NCBI GenBank assembly: GCA_026413225.1
Contig: CM048553.1
Coordinates: 147,615,690-147,679,689, forward strand
Direction: 5' to 3'
Length of the DNA stretch: 64,000 nt
Origin: Otis tarda
Taxonomy: Eukaryota > Chordata > Aves > Otidiformes > Otididae
Shown: positions 33,707 to 46,557 of the stretch, piece after piece
Layout: each line of letters begins with the position of its first letter
How positions within the stretch are numbered: the first letter of the stretch is position 1
Made by a program: the position numbers and the translations under genes
Notes under the pieces: generated by a model
The model's input: the letters and a program-made list of their open reading frames with translations, nothing else
Database searches by the model: none
Told to the model about the DNA's origin: nothing

Positions 33707-36070
33707 CTTTCAATCTAATCAATAAGTTTTAAATTAAAAGGAGACCTTCTACTCCATGAGGAAATGATCCATACAGCTAATGTCTGATGTAAGACACTGT
33801 AATTGTAGGAATAATCTTTAAATAAATAACTGCTTTTTCAGAAATCCTGGCAGAAGTACTGTAATTCAAGGTCACAACTGGTAACCTCCAGTAGCTGTAA
33901 GAACATGAAAAAATGTAAACATGGAACCAGCTACCATTGGAGTGTCTGTTTGCTAGCAGCATATTCCGTGAATTGAATTGATACATTGTCTCTGTGTAAA
34001 GATCTTTCAGTATGTCTATAGTTTTCTTTTTTTTTTGTTAATAGTTCTGTTAAGAAAAAGTTTATTATGTAAAACAAGATGAATTGTTAATTGCAGAGAA
34101 AACAATCAGTAATTTGTGTTTGTGTATTGTTTGCTTAAATAGCCTGATGTCACTGAATGTCTTTTCTTTCTTCTCTTTACTGAACAGTTCAGATTAACAA
34201 ATTGATACTTCATATACCATATATGAATTATTCCTAGTTCATTGTTATTACTTCATCTCTGGCTAATCAATTTATTATGTGTGTAAAGGTTGTGTGAATG
34301 GCTGCTTGAAACTGTTAAGAAAAATTTTTAATTAATACAAATAATATAGTGCACAGTTTTCATGTAAAAGAACCAAATACCATGTTCTTATAGTCATTAA
34401 TATTGGAAATAATTTTTTCTTTACTAGGACCCACTCAACTGATAAAATTTTGAAATACTAAAAAATGAAATGGCATCTAAATACACAGACATTTACAAAA
34501 TATCGGAGGTTGCTTTTTTTTTGTTTGTTTAAAAACTATTATATTTGATGTTTCATTCTATTTCCTACTTCTGAGTATTTTCTTCCAAACATAAAACTTG
34601 ATATTGTTGCAGGGCTTATTGTACTATTGATTCTACTTTGCTTGCACCTAATGATCTTTTTTTTTTTTCTGAGGCATGTGTGTTTTGCAGAAACCTAAAG
34701 CAAGATCTCTTATGTAAATTCCATAACCTATTCTTCAGAGTATCTGTAAATTGTCTTCAGTTAACATGACTGCCAATGCTACAATATTATAATTACCCTC
34801 TGTATTACAAAAAGGTGAATTCTGTGATGTGCTAAGGATCATATGTGTTGCACTGAGTAGTCTTGTTCAACTCAACAGGACACATAAATATATGCTTAGT
34901 TTTCAGCTGAAACCGGTGCATGTCATGAATGCCATTTGATTTGAATAGCATTAGGGACAGACTATTCACCACTTTCCAAGCTCAATTTCTGAAATAATTT
35001 CAACCCAGAACTCTCAATTTCTGAAAAAAAAAATTCCCTATAATATTATATAGCTCATACCTACTTGTACATCTTTCTGTAGAATTTTTAGAGGTCTGTT
35101 ATCTTAGTATTTAATACAAAGATATATGGTGACATTTGTATTTAGGTATCCAAGTATTTTATATTATAACACAATTATGTGTTTTCTCACAGTTCTTGAG
35201 AATACTATATGATTTTGTATGAGGAAGAGCTAACACAGATTTTTTTTTTTTTATTTATTTAGTGTGATGCCTCAAAACCAGTAACATTTGAAAAAAATGG
35301 TGGTTTACAAGATTCTTTCTCTAGTGATACTTATCCTTATGCAAATCTCTTGACACTGGAAGGCAAGGCTGTTTTCAGAAATGGCAATTTGTTTTAAAAA
35401 CTCTAGATACTCTGCTAAATAATTTGCTTTGTTTATTATAAAGCAATTCATGGATATGTCAAGTATCTAAAGTATAAAATCATCTGCATTTTAAATATTC
35501 ATAAGAGCTCTGAAAGCTCACAAGTCAATAAAATGGCACTCTGGTCATTGTCCAGTGTATAGAACAATGAAAAAAACACAAGTTATAATTAGTGAAGAAG
35601 TGAACTTATTTTGAAGCAATTGATGTTAGTCTTCACTGTATCTCAGTAAAGCAAGGGGAAGTTGTTATTTGCATGTTGCACACTTGTTCTTTTGCTGTAG
35701 GAACAGTTCTCATGTCTCACAACATACTTTTTCTTAAGTTTGTGCCAGAGCTTTTATTAAATATATGAACATTTATTGAGCTGAATGTAAGTATACGTTG
35801 TACAGTGGAAGAAAAGTAACATGGTATTTATACATGCTCAGTCCATTGCTGTCATCCTGAGAGGAGGCACAGTTTAATAAACACAGCAGATTAAGCAAGG
35901 ATTAACAAGACTTTTAACTGCCTGGAAGAGCCAGTTGTAGGAGAGAACAGCAGTTGTTCTTTAGTTATAGTCCAGAGCCTGATAATTCTCTGAACTCACA
36001 CATAATTTGGCTATAATTAGAAAGATATTTGTATGTGCTATGTGCATACTCACCGTCTTCAATTTACTGT
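33707..36070. other. AT-rich, gene-poor unique sequence
   Basis: No gene or repeat family recognised, apart from short T or A runs. Confidence 0.45.
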
Positions 36071-37174
36071 TGTGTTGGTTTAGTGAGGGGGGGCTACGGT
36101 GGCTAGAAGTTTCCCCTTTGTCTACTGGACTCTGCTGGGCCTAGGGAGGATCCGCTGCTGTCCAGGGCTCAACCAATTGGTGGCAGAATTTTCCCGGATA
36201 AAGCCTCTGCGATAACGTATTTAAGAAGGGGAAAAATAAAATTAAAAAAAAAGAAAATAAGTGAAGATGTGAAGAAGTTGAAGTGAGGGGCAGAGAGGGG
36301 GAGGCACGAGCCTTGTGGGCCTTGTGGCCCTCACACTCTGGCCTCCCGCCGGGCGGCCATCTGGGCCCAACTCGGCCCGGCCCGGCCCGGCTGCAAGAAG
36401 TGAAGAGAGAACAGGAGATGTGAAGAGAACCTGAAAGGTGTCTGCCAGCCTGTTGTGAAGAATTTCTTGTGAGAGGAACAGCTGCAGACACCAAGGTCAG
36501 TGAAGAAGGAGGGGGAGGAGTAACACGGCTCCTGCCAGAGATTCCCCTGCAGCCCGTGGTGCAGCCCATGGTGAAGCAGGCTGTCCCTCTGCAGCCCATG
36601 GAGGTCCATGGAGGAGCAGAGATCCACCTGCAGCCCATGGAGGATCCCATGTCGGGGCAGGCGGATGCATGAAGGAGACTGTGGCCTGTGGAGGGCCCGT
36701 GCTGGGGCAGTGTCTTCCTCAGTGACTGCACCTGGTGGAAAAACGAGCCGCACTGGAGCATTTCATGAAGGGCTGTAGCCCGTGGGGGGGACCCCATGCT
36801 GGAGCAGAGGAGGCATGTGAGGAGTTATTCCCCCCGAAGGAGAAAGGAGCAGCAAAAAGCGACAAGTTATGAACTGAGCAGGGGGAAAGGAGGTAGATGT
36901 AACTGAAAATTAAGCTAAGCCCAGGAAGAGGGAGGGGTGCGGGGGAAGTTGCTGTGTTATTTTCCTCGTTAGCCTGCATTGGTTTTAATAATAAACAAAT
37001 AGTTTTCCACAAGTTGAGTCTCTTTTGCCCGTAATGGTAACTTTAAGGATCTTTTCCTGTCCTTATTTCAAACCTGGGGCCTTTTTTATTACATTATCTC
37101 TCCCTGTTCCCTTGGTGGGTAGGGGGAGTGAGTGAGAGACTGCGTAGTTTGGTCCCTAACAGGGCTAAACTACA
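36071..37174 (+). mobile_element. Solo LTR, about 1.10 kb, ERVL-like
   Basis: Complete member of the 3913-5045 family, starting TGTGTTGGTTTAGTGAG and ending AAACTACA (TG...CA). A perfect 5-base target duplication ACTGT is present (36066-36070 and 37175-37179). The TATA-like GTATTTAAG is at 36217-36225 and AATAAA at 36990-36995. The G+C-rich middle with repeated CAGCCCATGGAGG phrases is present. No internal retroviral genes. Confidence 0.88.
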
Positions 37175-37179
37175 ACTGT

Positions 37180-39294
37180 AGAAACTTGTATTTTAGGCAA
37201 TGGAATATCACAAAGAAATGAAGCTGTTCTTGTTCAAGTTGGAAGGAATTTCATGGTGCTTCATTCAGGAAGAACGCAATATTGCTTACAAGTCCATATT
37301 CTGACTCCTTTGTTTGTGTTAGTAATTTAGGATTAAAATTCTTCTTATTCTGTTTAATTGTAAGATCCTGGCCTGAAAAATGGGAGTGTACTAGGAAATT
37401 AAAATATTTTAAGAGAAATCTGACAATGTGAAAAATCTCAAGTTAATTAGTACACTTAGACTGATTCATATCTGCTGTTATTTATATTATTATGGAATCT
37501 GAAAGCTCGTATTGTGTCTTCCAGGTGTAACAGGTAAATGTAATGGAATAGTAGTTCCATACAGTTTCACCAGTAGCTTTATTCATAATTTGCTCTGAAG
37601 CAACATACAACAAGACCTTGTTAATTCTAAAAGCAGAAAAATAGAAAAAATGAGGACAGGACAAAAAGAAAATGGTATGGTCAAGTTCCTTATTTGTTGA
37701 AAAGCTTGCAAGTTACAAATATATTGGAAGAACCATTCATAGATTTCTGTCTTCACTGTTGTACTGTAAAGCTATATTTAGAATTATATGGTAGTAGATT
37801 GATGCTTATAGCCAGTATTTAGTAAATTATCAAAAGTACTTGATGAAGAGAGCTGAAGATGTATATCACAAATGCAAACTTGAAGGATGAATTAAAAAAC
37901 ATTTCTGATAGCAATTTCCTTCACTGGAGCTGATGCTATTGTAGAAATTACAAGTATCACGAGACAGTATTCAAATAAACTAAAAATTATATATAAGTAT
38001 CCATGTACAGAAAATTCCAGTGACTTATTGGGCTTTTTCATCTGATAGAGAAAGATGTAAGAAGAAGCATGGCTTGAAATTATAAAATGTAGTGAAATTA
38101 GAAATGAAAGGCATGTTTATTTTTATAAAAGGAGGATGCAATTAAATAAATGAAATTAGTAGAAATGGTAAAGCTTCCTCTTTCTGACTCTTTGAATAAG
38201 CACTGGCTGTTTTTTGAAATATATGATTCAATCACTGAGATAAAAAAAAATATATCTTTTACAGAAGTCAAATCTGATAGTTTAAGAGCTTTATCTGGAT
38301 CAATCCAGTCTGAGTTACAGCCTTCCAACAAGACAGCAGACAGCTGCTGTATTATTGCAATGGACTACATGTTGTCTTAACGTTGCCAAAAGGCAAGGTA
38401 AAATTTATACCCCCATGCTATTAGTTTAAACTAATGCATTTTACCTCACAATTTAGGGAGAGCTAAGTGTACATGTATGGTCTGTTGTAATTCATCTGAT
38501 GAACAGCAACTTGTAAAGCTGCTATAAATTAATTTCTTTTGATTTTGTGTCCGTATGCTTCTATGAACAGGAAATATCCCATACTTTAAAGCTTTTACAG
38601 CTTGGTCATCCATGGATAGTAGCACTTTTATGAAATTTAGTGGATCTGTAATTTTGATGGGAATAAGTACTTTCTAAAATTGGAGTGCAAATGAACAAGT
38701 ACAAATGCGTGTAGGTCCTTATTTAATTAATTACAAGATCTGTCTGTGGAAATTGTGATATGATTCATGGATTACAATAATGCTACACATTTGATGCAAT
38801 ATGATATGCTTTGAGACTTTTGCTAATATAATTAATTTAAATCCACTGTTTTACTCCTTGCGAGCTTCTGGAAACATCTTTGTCTTAAAAGATTACCTCA
38901 CGGGTAAACAAAATTGATCAAAATGTTTAACCAAAATCAGGTCGAAATTCCAGAATCCAGGTATTATGACAAAAAATATCTTTCAATAGGGCAAAATGTA
39001 TGTAAAGCTAAAGTAACAATTTATATTATCATAGACAGATGATTCAGGCTGAACAGATGAGTTGTTAAAAAATAAAAACCCCATTTACATTTAAGATGGT
39101 TGATAAGTGTGTGAAGGAAGATGAAAAGTTTCTTTAAAAAAGAGATTAAATAAAATGTTTATATTGTTTATAAACAAAGCATTCTCTAAAGAGCGCTAAG
39201 ATGCATCTGTACAGTAGCAATTTATAACTTCTAAATAAAAGTGTTTTGATATATCCCTCCCAATAAATTATATTAGTTTTTCTTTTTTCTCTAG
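37180..39294. other. AT-rich unique sequence
   Basis: No gene or repeat recognised. Confidence 0.4.
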
Positions 39295-39432
39295 CTGTAC
39301 AGTGACTCATCAAATGTTTTTCAGAAGAAGCTATGTCATTCTCCTACAATAACTGGCCTCTGTGTCACCCTTTCTTGGTGAACAAAGAAAATCAGATGTG
39401 CTTCTTCCAAAACAAGGCTAAAACAACTATCG
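39295..39432 (+). other. Candidate exon with a possible start codon
   Basis: A strong acceptor (AGTTTTTCTTTTTTCTCTAG) precedes it and a good donor (ATCG|GTATGT) follows. Inside, ATG at 39333 with a purine at -3 opens a frame that runs 33 codons to the donor (MSFSYNNWPLCHPF then LVNKENQMCFFQNK) and leaves in phase 1. A second acceptor-like TTTTTCAG at 39317-39324 would give a 108-base internal exon open across its whole length, entering in phase 1. It lies in an otherwise unremarkable AT-rich stretch. I recognise no family. It may be a first coding exon, an internal exon or a chance pseudo-exon. Confidence 0.28.
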
Positions 39433-42099
39433 GTATGTCTGTGTGTGAGAAGCTAAAATGAATGACACCTACTCTGTAGATAAACATTGGTCTTCAGTGC
39501 TCTTAATGTAGGATCTACTGATGCTGTGCAGTTTTATATAATCCATTTTCTTATTTTCCATATGGCCAAGAACCTTGAATTAAAACAGGATCTTAACAAC
39601 TCATCATCTCTACTTGAATTAATAATCTTCTGTTTGTGATATCACAAATATGAAAATGATTATGACTTCACAGAACACTGTGGTAAAAAATAAGCTCTAA
39701 ATACTTCAAATCAAAGATACTCTTTTCATGCAAATCAAAATCTAATTAGGAGAGGAAACAATCTGTTTTTACAGACCACCATGAAAAGAGCTGCTCAGCA
39801 TTAAATATAGTTTGATAAAGATGTTAGTCTGAAAAAAAGCTACTGGAGTAAGTAAAAGTTATTGAATATTTAATCTGGTTTTTAGGACATAATCCTAAAA
39901 TATTCAATCCCTGAAACTTCTGCTGAAATCAGAATAAATTTTGCTTTTGGAGTCTTTGAAAAGTAGATGCTTCAATTTCTTTGAAAGTGTTGAATGCTAC
40001 TTCATTGGAATGAGGAATTAATCTTAGAGAGATTATCAGAATTTAGTCTATTTGCACAAAGAATTCTCTCATATAGACTAGTAAAAGTGTCTTGAAGTGC
40101 TGAAGACTATCATGCCAGAGTTCCAAGAACAACTGTCACACTGTATATAAAACAATTTTTTAGATTCAGTTTTAATTTACCTTTTTTTTGTTTTCCTTTA
40201 AAAGTCTCTTCTGTTTTCTGAACAATTAATATATTCTAGCAGAGATTATATATTGATATTTTTAACTCTAAAAGGTTAACTCTTTCAGCTCTGTTCCTTC
40301 AGGATCCTGCTCCCTGATCAAATGCATCATCCTGATAAAGAAAATGTTTCAAGAAGAAGCTTGCAGAAGCTTGCAGGCATGCATGTAGAATTAGAGTTAG
40401 CAGATATAAGTATCATAAGCAGATGCTAGTATAATAAGGAGATGTATTTTATTAGAAAATGCAACTTTGCCAAGACAAAAGCTCTTCAGAGCAGCAGTCT
40501 GATTTTGACTAAAATGAAATTAAGAGAAAATTTTAATTTCAGAATGAAAAATTTTAAGCTTATGAAGCAGTGAAGCTGAAGAAAACCTTGGAATAACTTC
40601 AAATATTTAGATCAAGTCTTCCCATTATTTTGCCTTTCACATTAACAAAATCTTGAAGATCATTAAATACATTTTGATTGTTTTGATCCTTTTCATGTTC
40701 AGTAGAACATAATCACTAAATGAAGGAGAGAAACCTGTAGTTCACTGGTTATAGGATGGAGGTTATACCTAAATCCTATAATCCATAGCTGGATTATAGG
40801 GTTTAGGTATATGCTATATAACTGAATGGAGCAAAGTTAAGTATTTGGAATTATGCCTGCTATTTCCCACATTGGTTTGAGAGGCTGAGGTTCAGGGTTC
40901 CTTATTCTAATCAGACAAACCAGGACTATGAATGACTCCATACTTACAAACTGATTGTAGCTTTTTAGGATAGTGCTGATCCAGAAGTATAACCAGTTCT
41001 AAAGCAACAGAAGTAGGTGACCTTGAGGTCACCAAGAAATCACCTCAAAAATGCAAAAGCAAACTCAAAATCCTCCACCCAAACTGTGCTATGAGTTTGG
41101 GATGTTCAATGTAATTTCCATAGCTGGAATAGAAGAAAATTAAATTAATGGCTTTGAACACAAAAGAAGTCCAAGAAATAAAAAAAAAAAAAGAATTTAA
41201 TACATTTTGCACATTCCAGTTATGCAAAAAGACAGATATATGTTGAATATATATGGTAAATTATTAATTGGATACATGGTATAATAAGGACAAATTTGTT
41301 TAAAATTTTTTAAAAGAAGGCTATTAGAATCTAAGTATGTTATCCATTGAAATATAGCTCTATACTACAACTTATTTTATTGATAATTATACTGAAAATA
41401 TATTTTTCCCTTTCTATATTGTTGCCTAATCTTTAACTTAACATTTATTTGTGCAATGCATGTAACATTTTATAAATATACTCACATACACCAAAATAAC
41501 TTCCTAAATTTATAGGGATCATTGTAAAAAAAAAACCCATAACAAACTAAAATCCAAATAAAAGATTATATTATCCTTTTTTTTTACTCATATATATTAT
41601 TATTATGGTCAAGTAAAAAAAAAGGTTAAACAATGTGCGCAATATTACAAAAGAATAAGTTTAAGCAATGAAATTTGTGAATTTGGGACAAATCCAATGA
41701 ACAGTCTCAGGTGGAAAAAATCTGGAATAGGCTACTCCTAATTTGTCCATGATTGTACTATTCTGTTTGTTTAATTATTGTATCTAGGATTTAATATTTA
41801 CATGCAAGTAGTTATTTAAGTGATTAAGACCAGAAAACTTGATTTTGCACTTCCCAAAATGGATGCCTTATTAAGCTGCAGTATCACTTAAGTAGGTGGG
41901 TGAGGAGGTAGGAGGGACAGTGAGTCTGAACTCTGTGTCAAAGTCTACTTATGCATTTTACATTTAAAGGTAATTGGATAAAATGTATGATTACCATTGG
42001 GAATGTTGACTGGAAATCAAGAAGGATCTTAAAGCTCAGCAGAGACCTTGTCAAAGAGCAGTTGGGCTTCTTTTTTCTTATTCTTTGTATGGCTTTCAT
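39433..42099. other. AT-rich unique sequence with a hairpin
   Basis: No gene or repeat family recognised other than the inverted repeat at 40764-40811. A donor-like GGAGTAAGT near 39846 has no usable open frame before it. Confidence 0.4.
40764..40811. repeat. Near-perfect 21-bp inverted repeat (hairpin)
   Basis: The left arm 40764-40784 and right arm 40791-40811 are reverse complements with a single mismatch (T against G, which would be a wobble pair in one RNA strand). They are separated by the 6-base loop ATAGCT. The arms contain TATACCTAAA and GGATTATAGG. Such a hairpin could extrude as a cruciform, or fold in RNA. The stem is shorter than a typical microRNA precursor. Confidence 0.85.
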
Positions 42100-43065
42100 A
42101 ATCATAGAATCATAGAATCATAGAATCATAGAATCATAGAATCACATGGTTGGATGGGACCTATAAAATCATCTAGTCCAACCGTCTTCCCACTACCATT
42201 GCTGTCACAGCTACTAAACCATATCTTGTAGCTTCTCATCAAGCCGCCTCTTGAACACTGCCAGGGACGGTGACTCCACCACCTCCCTGGGCAGGCCATT
42301 CCAGTGCCTGACCACTCTTTGAGAGAAAAAGTTTTTCCTCACGTCCAATCTAAACCTCCTTTGGTACAACTTGTGGCCATTTCCTCGGGTCCTGCTTGTT
42401 GCCTGGAAGAAGAGGCCAAACCCCTGTTCATCACAACCTGCCTTCAGGAAGCTATAGAGTGCAATGAGGTCTCCCCTGAGCCTCCTCTTCTCCAGACTAA
42501 ACAATCCCAACTCTCTCAGCCGCTCCTCATAAGACTTGTGCTCCAGACCCCTCACCAGCTTTGTTGCCCTTCTCTGGACACGTTCCAGGGTTTCAATGTC
42601 TTTCTTGTAGTGAGGGGCCCAAAACTGAACACAATACTCGAGGTGCGGCCTCACCAGTGCCGAATACAGGGGGATGATTACCTCCCTGCTCCTGCTGGCC
42701 ACACTATTTCTAATGCAGGCCAGGATGCCGTTGGCCCTCTTGGCCACCTGGGCACACTGTCAGCTCATGTTCAGCTGAGCATCAACCAACACCCCCAGGT
42801 CCCTTTCCTCTTCACAATCCTCCAGCCACTCAGCTCCGAGCCTATAGCGCTGCATGGGGTTATTGTGGCCAAAGTGCAGGACCCGACACTTGGCCTTGTT
42901 GAACCTCATCCCATTCAGCTCAGCCCAGCGATCCAGCCTATCCAGATCCCTCTGAAGGGCCTCCCTACCCTCAGGCAGATCAACACCGCCACCCAACTTG
43001 GTGTCATCTGCAAACTTACTGAGGGTACACTCAATCCCCTCATCTAGGTCATCAATAAAGATGCA
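42100..43065 (-). mobile_element. CR1 LINE, nearly intact ORF2 C-terminus
   Basis: The best-preserved CR1 in the window. On the minus strand, 43077-42760 holds the RT catalytic box FADDTK ([14 protein letters not shown], residues 22-27). After a single TGA (42760-42762) the same frame continues 42747-42214 with [36 protein letters not shown] and [14 protein letters not shown] to a natural stop. The lone stop could be a CGA-to-TGA transition. The 3' end has five CATAGAAT units (complement of ATTCTATG) at 42100-42145. It differs from the other copies in its 3' end, suggesting a distinct and relatively young subfamily. Confidence 0.92.
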
Positions 43066-43579
43066 TAAGAGATGCAAGGAATGCAGCTGTACACACAGTA
43101 GTGATAAAAGAATTTAACTCTTTTATTGTGTCTAGCAGCTAATAGATATTTTCAACAAATAGATATTTTCTGTAAAACAATGATAAGTCTAGTAAATGGT
43201 AAGTTTCCTAAAATGGCAATGGTGGCAGTTATGAAGTTAGCAACTTGATGAGACCCTTACTTGAAGACTACAAGTTCAGAATGGGAAATGGTGCCCTCTT
43301 TTTCAATGATTTCTTTAATAATATTTTTGAGTAATAGTGGGGTTTAGTGCACTAAAACTAGTCTCTTTCCTATGTCATAGCTACTTTGAGGCCTCTTCAC
43401 TGTTTCTTCTTCTCACCCTCACAGTACACCTTTCCCTCACACACTTCATCCCTGCTGTCTCATTTCTTCTTATCAATTAGTTTTAATAATCCATCTCTCT
43501 TTCTGTGGTTTTTTTTTTCACTTCATCCAATCATCTTGAATGATTGGATATCACAAAAAATGGTGGACAGAACAAAAAA
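43066..43579. other. Unique sequence between two CR1 copies
   Basis: AT-rich. An acceptor-like TTTTATTGTGTCTAG and donor-like GGTAAGTTT bracket a 63-base open stretch near 43136-43198, but this is too short to support as an exon. Confidence 0.3.
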
Positions 43580-44236
43580 AGCTCAACATAAGTCAGCAAT
43601 GCATGCTTGTAGCCCAGAAAGCAAACCACGTCCTTGGCTGCATCAAAAGAAACAGGGCCAGCAGGCTGAAGAAGGTGATTCTCCCCCTCTACTCCGTTCT
43701 GGTGAGACCTCACCTTGAATACTATGCCCAGCTCTGGAGCCCCCAACATAAGAAGGACATGGACCTGTTGGAGAGGGTCCAGAGGAGGGCCACAAAGATG
43801 ATAAGAGCGCTGGAGTACCTCTCCTATGAGGACAGGCGGAGAGAGTTGGGGCTGTTCAGCCTGGAGAAGAGAAGGCTCCAGAGAGACCTTATAGTGGTCT
43901 TCCCGTACCTAAAGGGGGCTTATAAGAAAGATGAAGAGAAACTCTTTAGCAGGGTCTGTTGTGATAGGACAAGGGGTAATGATTTTAAGATAGACTGAGG
44001 CCAATTCAGACTGGACATAAGGAAAAAAAATTCTACAATAAGGGTGGTGAAACACAGGAACAGGTTTCCCAGAGAAGTAGTGGTGGATGCCCCATCCCTA
44101 GAAACATTCAAGACCAGGTTGGATGTGGCTCTGAGCACCCTGATCTAGTTGAAGATGTCCCTTCTCCTTGCAGGGGGGTTGGACTAGATGACCTTTAAAG
44201 GTCCCTTCCAGCCCAAACTGTTCTATGATTCTATGA
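43580..44236 (+). mobile_element. CR1 LINE, 3' fragment
   Basis: 5'-truncated CR1. The frame 43540-43998 covers the late ORF2 ([56 protein letters not shown]) and then hits a stop near 43996. The 3' end has TTGGACTAGATGACC and CTATGATTCTATG. Inactive. Confidence 0.9.
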
Positions 44237-46244
44237 TCTTCTATAGCCCAATAAATATTGTTATTGTAATTCCAAGTAGAGAGTCACAGATTTTGAAGAC
44301 TCAGGACTTGTTTGTGCTTGTCTTGGCCTGAGTGATTTAATCTTGTTTTAGATATGTTCCAACTGTCTAATGATCAGATAAGTTTAAAAAAAAAGTTTTA
44401 TTTTGTAGTGATAATAAGTAGTCATTTTGTATAGGTTAAATTGTCTCTCAATAAAAAGTGGTATGGATGAGTGGACACAGAATGATACCAGAGGCTATTT
44501 CCTAGAATTGAAATCTTATTATGGGCAGACACTTTATATATGCAGCTAAAATTTATTATTCATATAGTTGAAAACTTAACAGTTTAATAAAAAAATTTTT
44601 ATTAGTCCAGATTTAGTTATTACATAAAAAAAAGAAAGTGTACTACCATTATGAAAAAAAATAACCTCTCTTATAATACAGTTTAAATTGTTGTGCACAC
44701 ATCCTAGTATTAGCCCTTTTTCTGGAGTTACGCCCATCTTTCCACTGCTCCTCTGTATCCTGAGGTAAATGGCTTTATTGTGGCGTAGGGTATGGCAAGT
44801 CCTTATTTGGAGGAATATGGTGTTAATTAGATTATTTCTTCCTCCTCCTCTCTCCAGTATTTTCCTAAGGCTATTTTTATGTCTTTGTTAAACTCACTTT
44901 GCAGCTTGATCTTTCTTCAGTGGTCTGCAACGATATTATACATATGGTTCATTCTACGTATATTGTGTACTTTGTTCTCTTTATGGACAAATCCTAAAAA
45001 CAGCTCTCATGTCTGCATTTCTCTGAGTTGTTTATAGCCCTGAGGTGTGCCGCCTGTATTATCTCTGTTATTGTCTCATGCTTGTACTTCTGTCTGTATA
45101 AAACTATACAAACCTTAGTAACAGTAAAAGAAATTGGACATAGCCCCAGTCATTGGAAAAGTCCCCATTAGAGACAAATCAAATGAAAACAAAGTTCCAG
45201 ACAGGTTGAAGCAAATTCCGTAAACTTTGCAAGCCTCAGTCTTGAGGCCCCACCAAGTCAGTACATAGCCTGTTTCTAACACTGGCAATCATATATTTAC
45301 TGGGCTACAAGGCTAAAAAGTCCTAGTCTGCAAACAGAAATCACAAACCACAAATCAGACCTGCTAGTGTTCAAGGTAAAATCATTTTAAAAGTTAATAA
45401 AGGGGATAGAAAACCTGAATAACTGGGAATCACTGAACAAAAGGGTACATAGACAAACCTAGGTGACCTTTACCAACAGTTAAACTGCCAGCAGACAGCT
45501 GTGGACTCTGATGCCTTTCTGTGATGCTCTGTTGTGTTTTATAACTGTCATGTTTTGATTAGACTGTTAGAATTATCTTAATTGACTAAGAATAAATTCT
45601 TGACTTTTTTTTCATGCCATAACAAGATTTTGAGTGCAACACTCATTATTTTTTCAAACAAGAAAAAGAAAATGTTAGTCAATTATTTGACTAGAAATTT
45701 TGAGTGATTATTCTGTTTATTTAATGCTTAATACATCAAAAAGATTTACCAATGTCTGTCTAAAATCTACAATAATAAGGAAGATTTAGTCTTAATTTAC
45801 TACTTTCCGATGAAGAAATTAGTATTCCTCAGCTGTTGGGATCCAATTTTTGATACTTTGAATCCAAACATCTAGAAAATTGAACTAATCTCTAAATTCA
45901 GTTCTGGATTTATGCTCTGCCTTATTCTAACATAAAGCTGAATTGTCTTAATTCTATTGTACTGTAAGCTGTAAAAGTCATAAATGATACCTTTTTAAGG
46001 CATTCCTGTCAGTCAGTTTTGCTGTATTTGCCTTCATAAGAAGAAACATAATCAACAAATTAGTTGTGAGAAGTCTCGACTAATACTAAAAAGTCCCAAT
46101 GAATACTAAAAACATCCTAAAACGTCCCTCGCAAAAGTTGAAGGGGAACAACTAGCTCCTCAGTTGAGAGCTGGTGGATGGATAATGTGGAGAAAACAAG
46201 CAATACAGACAGAATTTTCAGAGCAACGTAGAAGTGAAAATCTG
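44237..46244. other. AT-rich sequence with a possible old repeat
   Basis: No gene recognised. The segment 44703-45110 has phrase-level similarity to 58375-58850 (for example CTTTCCACTGCTCCTCTG with a following TCCTGAGGTAAA, against CTTTGCACTGCCTCTGGG with TCCTAAGGTTAA). This suggests two diverged copies of an unclassified interspersed repeat. Confidence 0.35.
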
Positions 46245-46557
46245 GAATCACAGAATCATAGTATCATAGAATAGTTTGGGTTGGAAGGGACCTTCAAAGT
46301 TCATCTAGTTCAATCCCTTTGCAAGGATCAGGGACATCCCCAACCAGATCAGGTTGCTCAGAGCCCCATCCGACCTGGCCTTGAATGTTCTCAGGGGTGG
46401 GGCATCAACCACTTCTCTGGGCAACCTCTTCCACTGTTCCATCACCCTCACTGTAAAAAATTTCTTCAAGTCTGTATCTGCCTTCCTGTATTTTGAGACC
46501 ATTACCTCTTGTTTCTCCCTGTCTTTCTTATAAGCCCCATTAAGGTACTGGAATTCA
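46245..46557 (-). mobile_element. CR1 LINE, 3' fragment
   Basis: Short 5'-truncated CR1. The 3' end (complement of ATTCTATGATACTATGATTC) is at 46245-46270, then the GGTTGGGGATGTCCC-type segment and the end of ORF2 (EQWKRLPREVVDAPP). Cut off near 46557. Confidence 0.9.

Noticed and set aside
39775-39847. Exon-like segment between ACAG and GTAAGT
   Set aside because: All three frames contain stops before the donor and the pyrimidine tract is short.
42100-42145. Short regularly repeated units suggesting a CRISPR-like array
   Set aside because: These are the 8-base tandem units of a CR1 3' tail, with no spacers.
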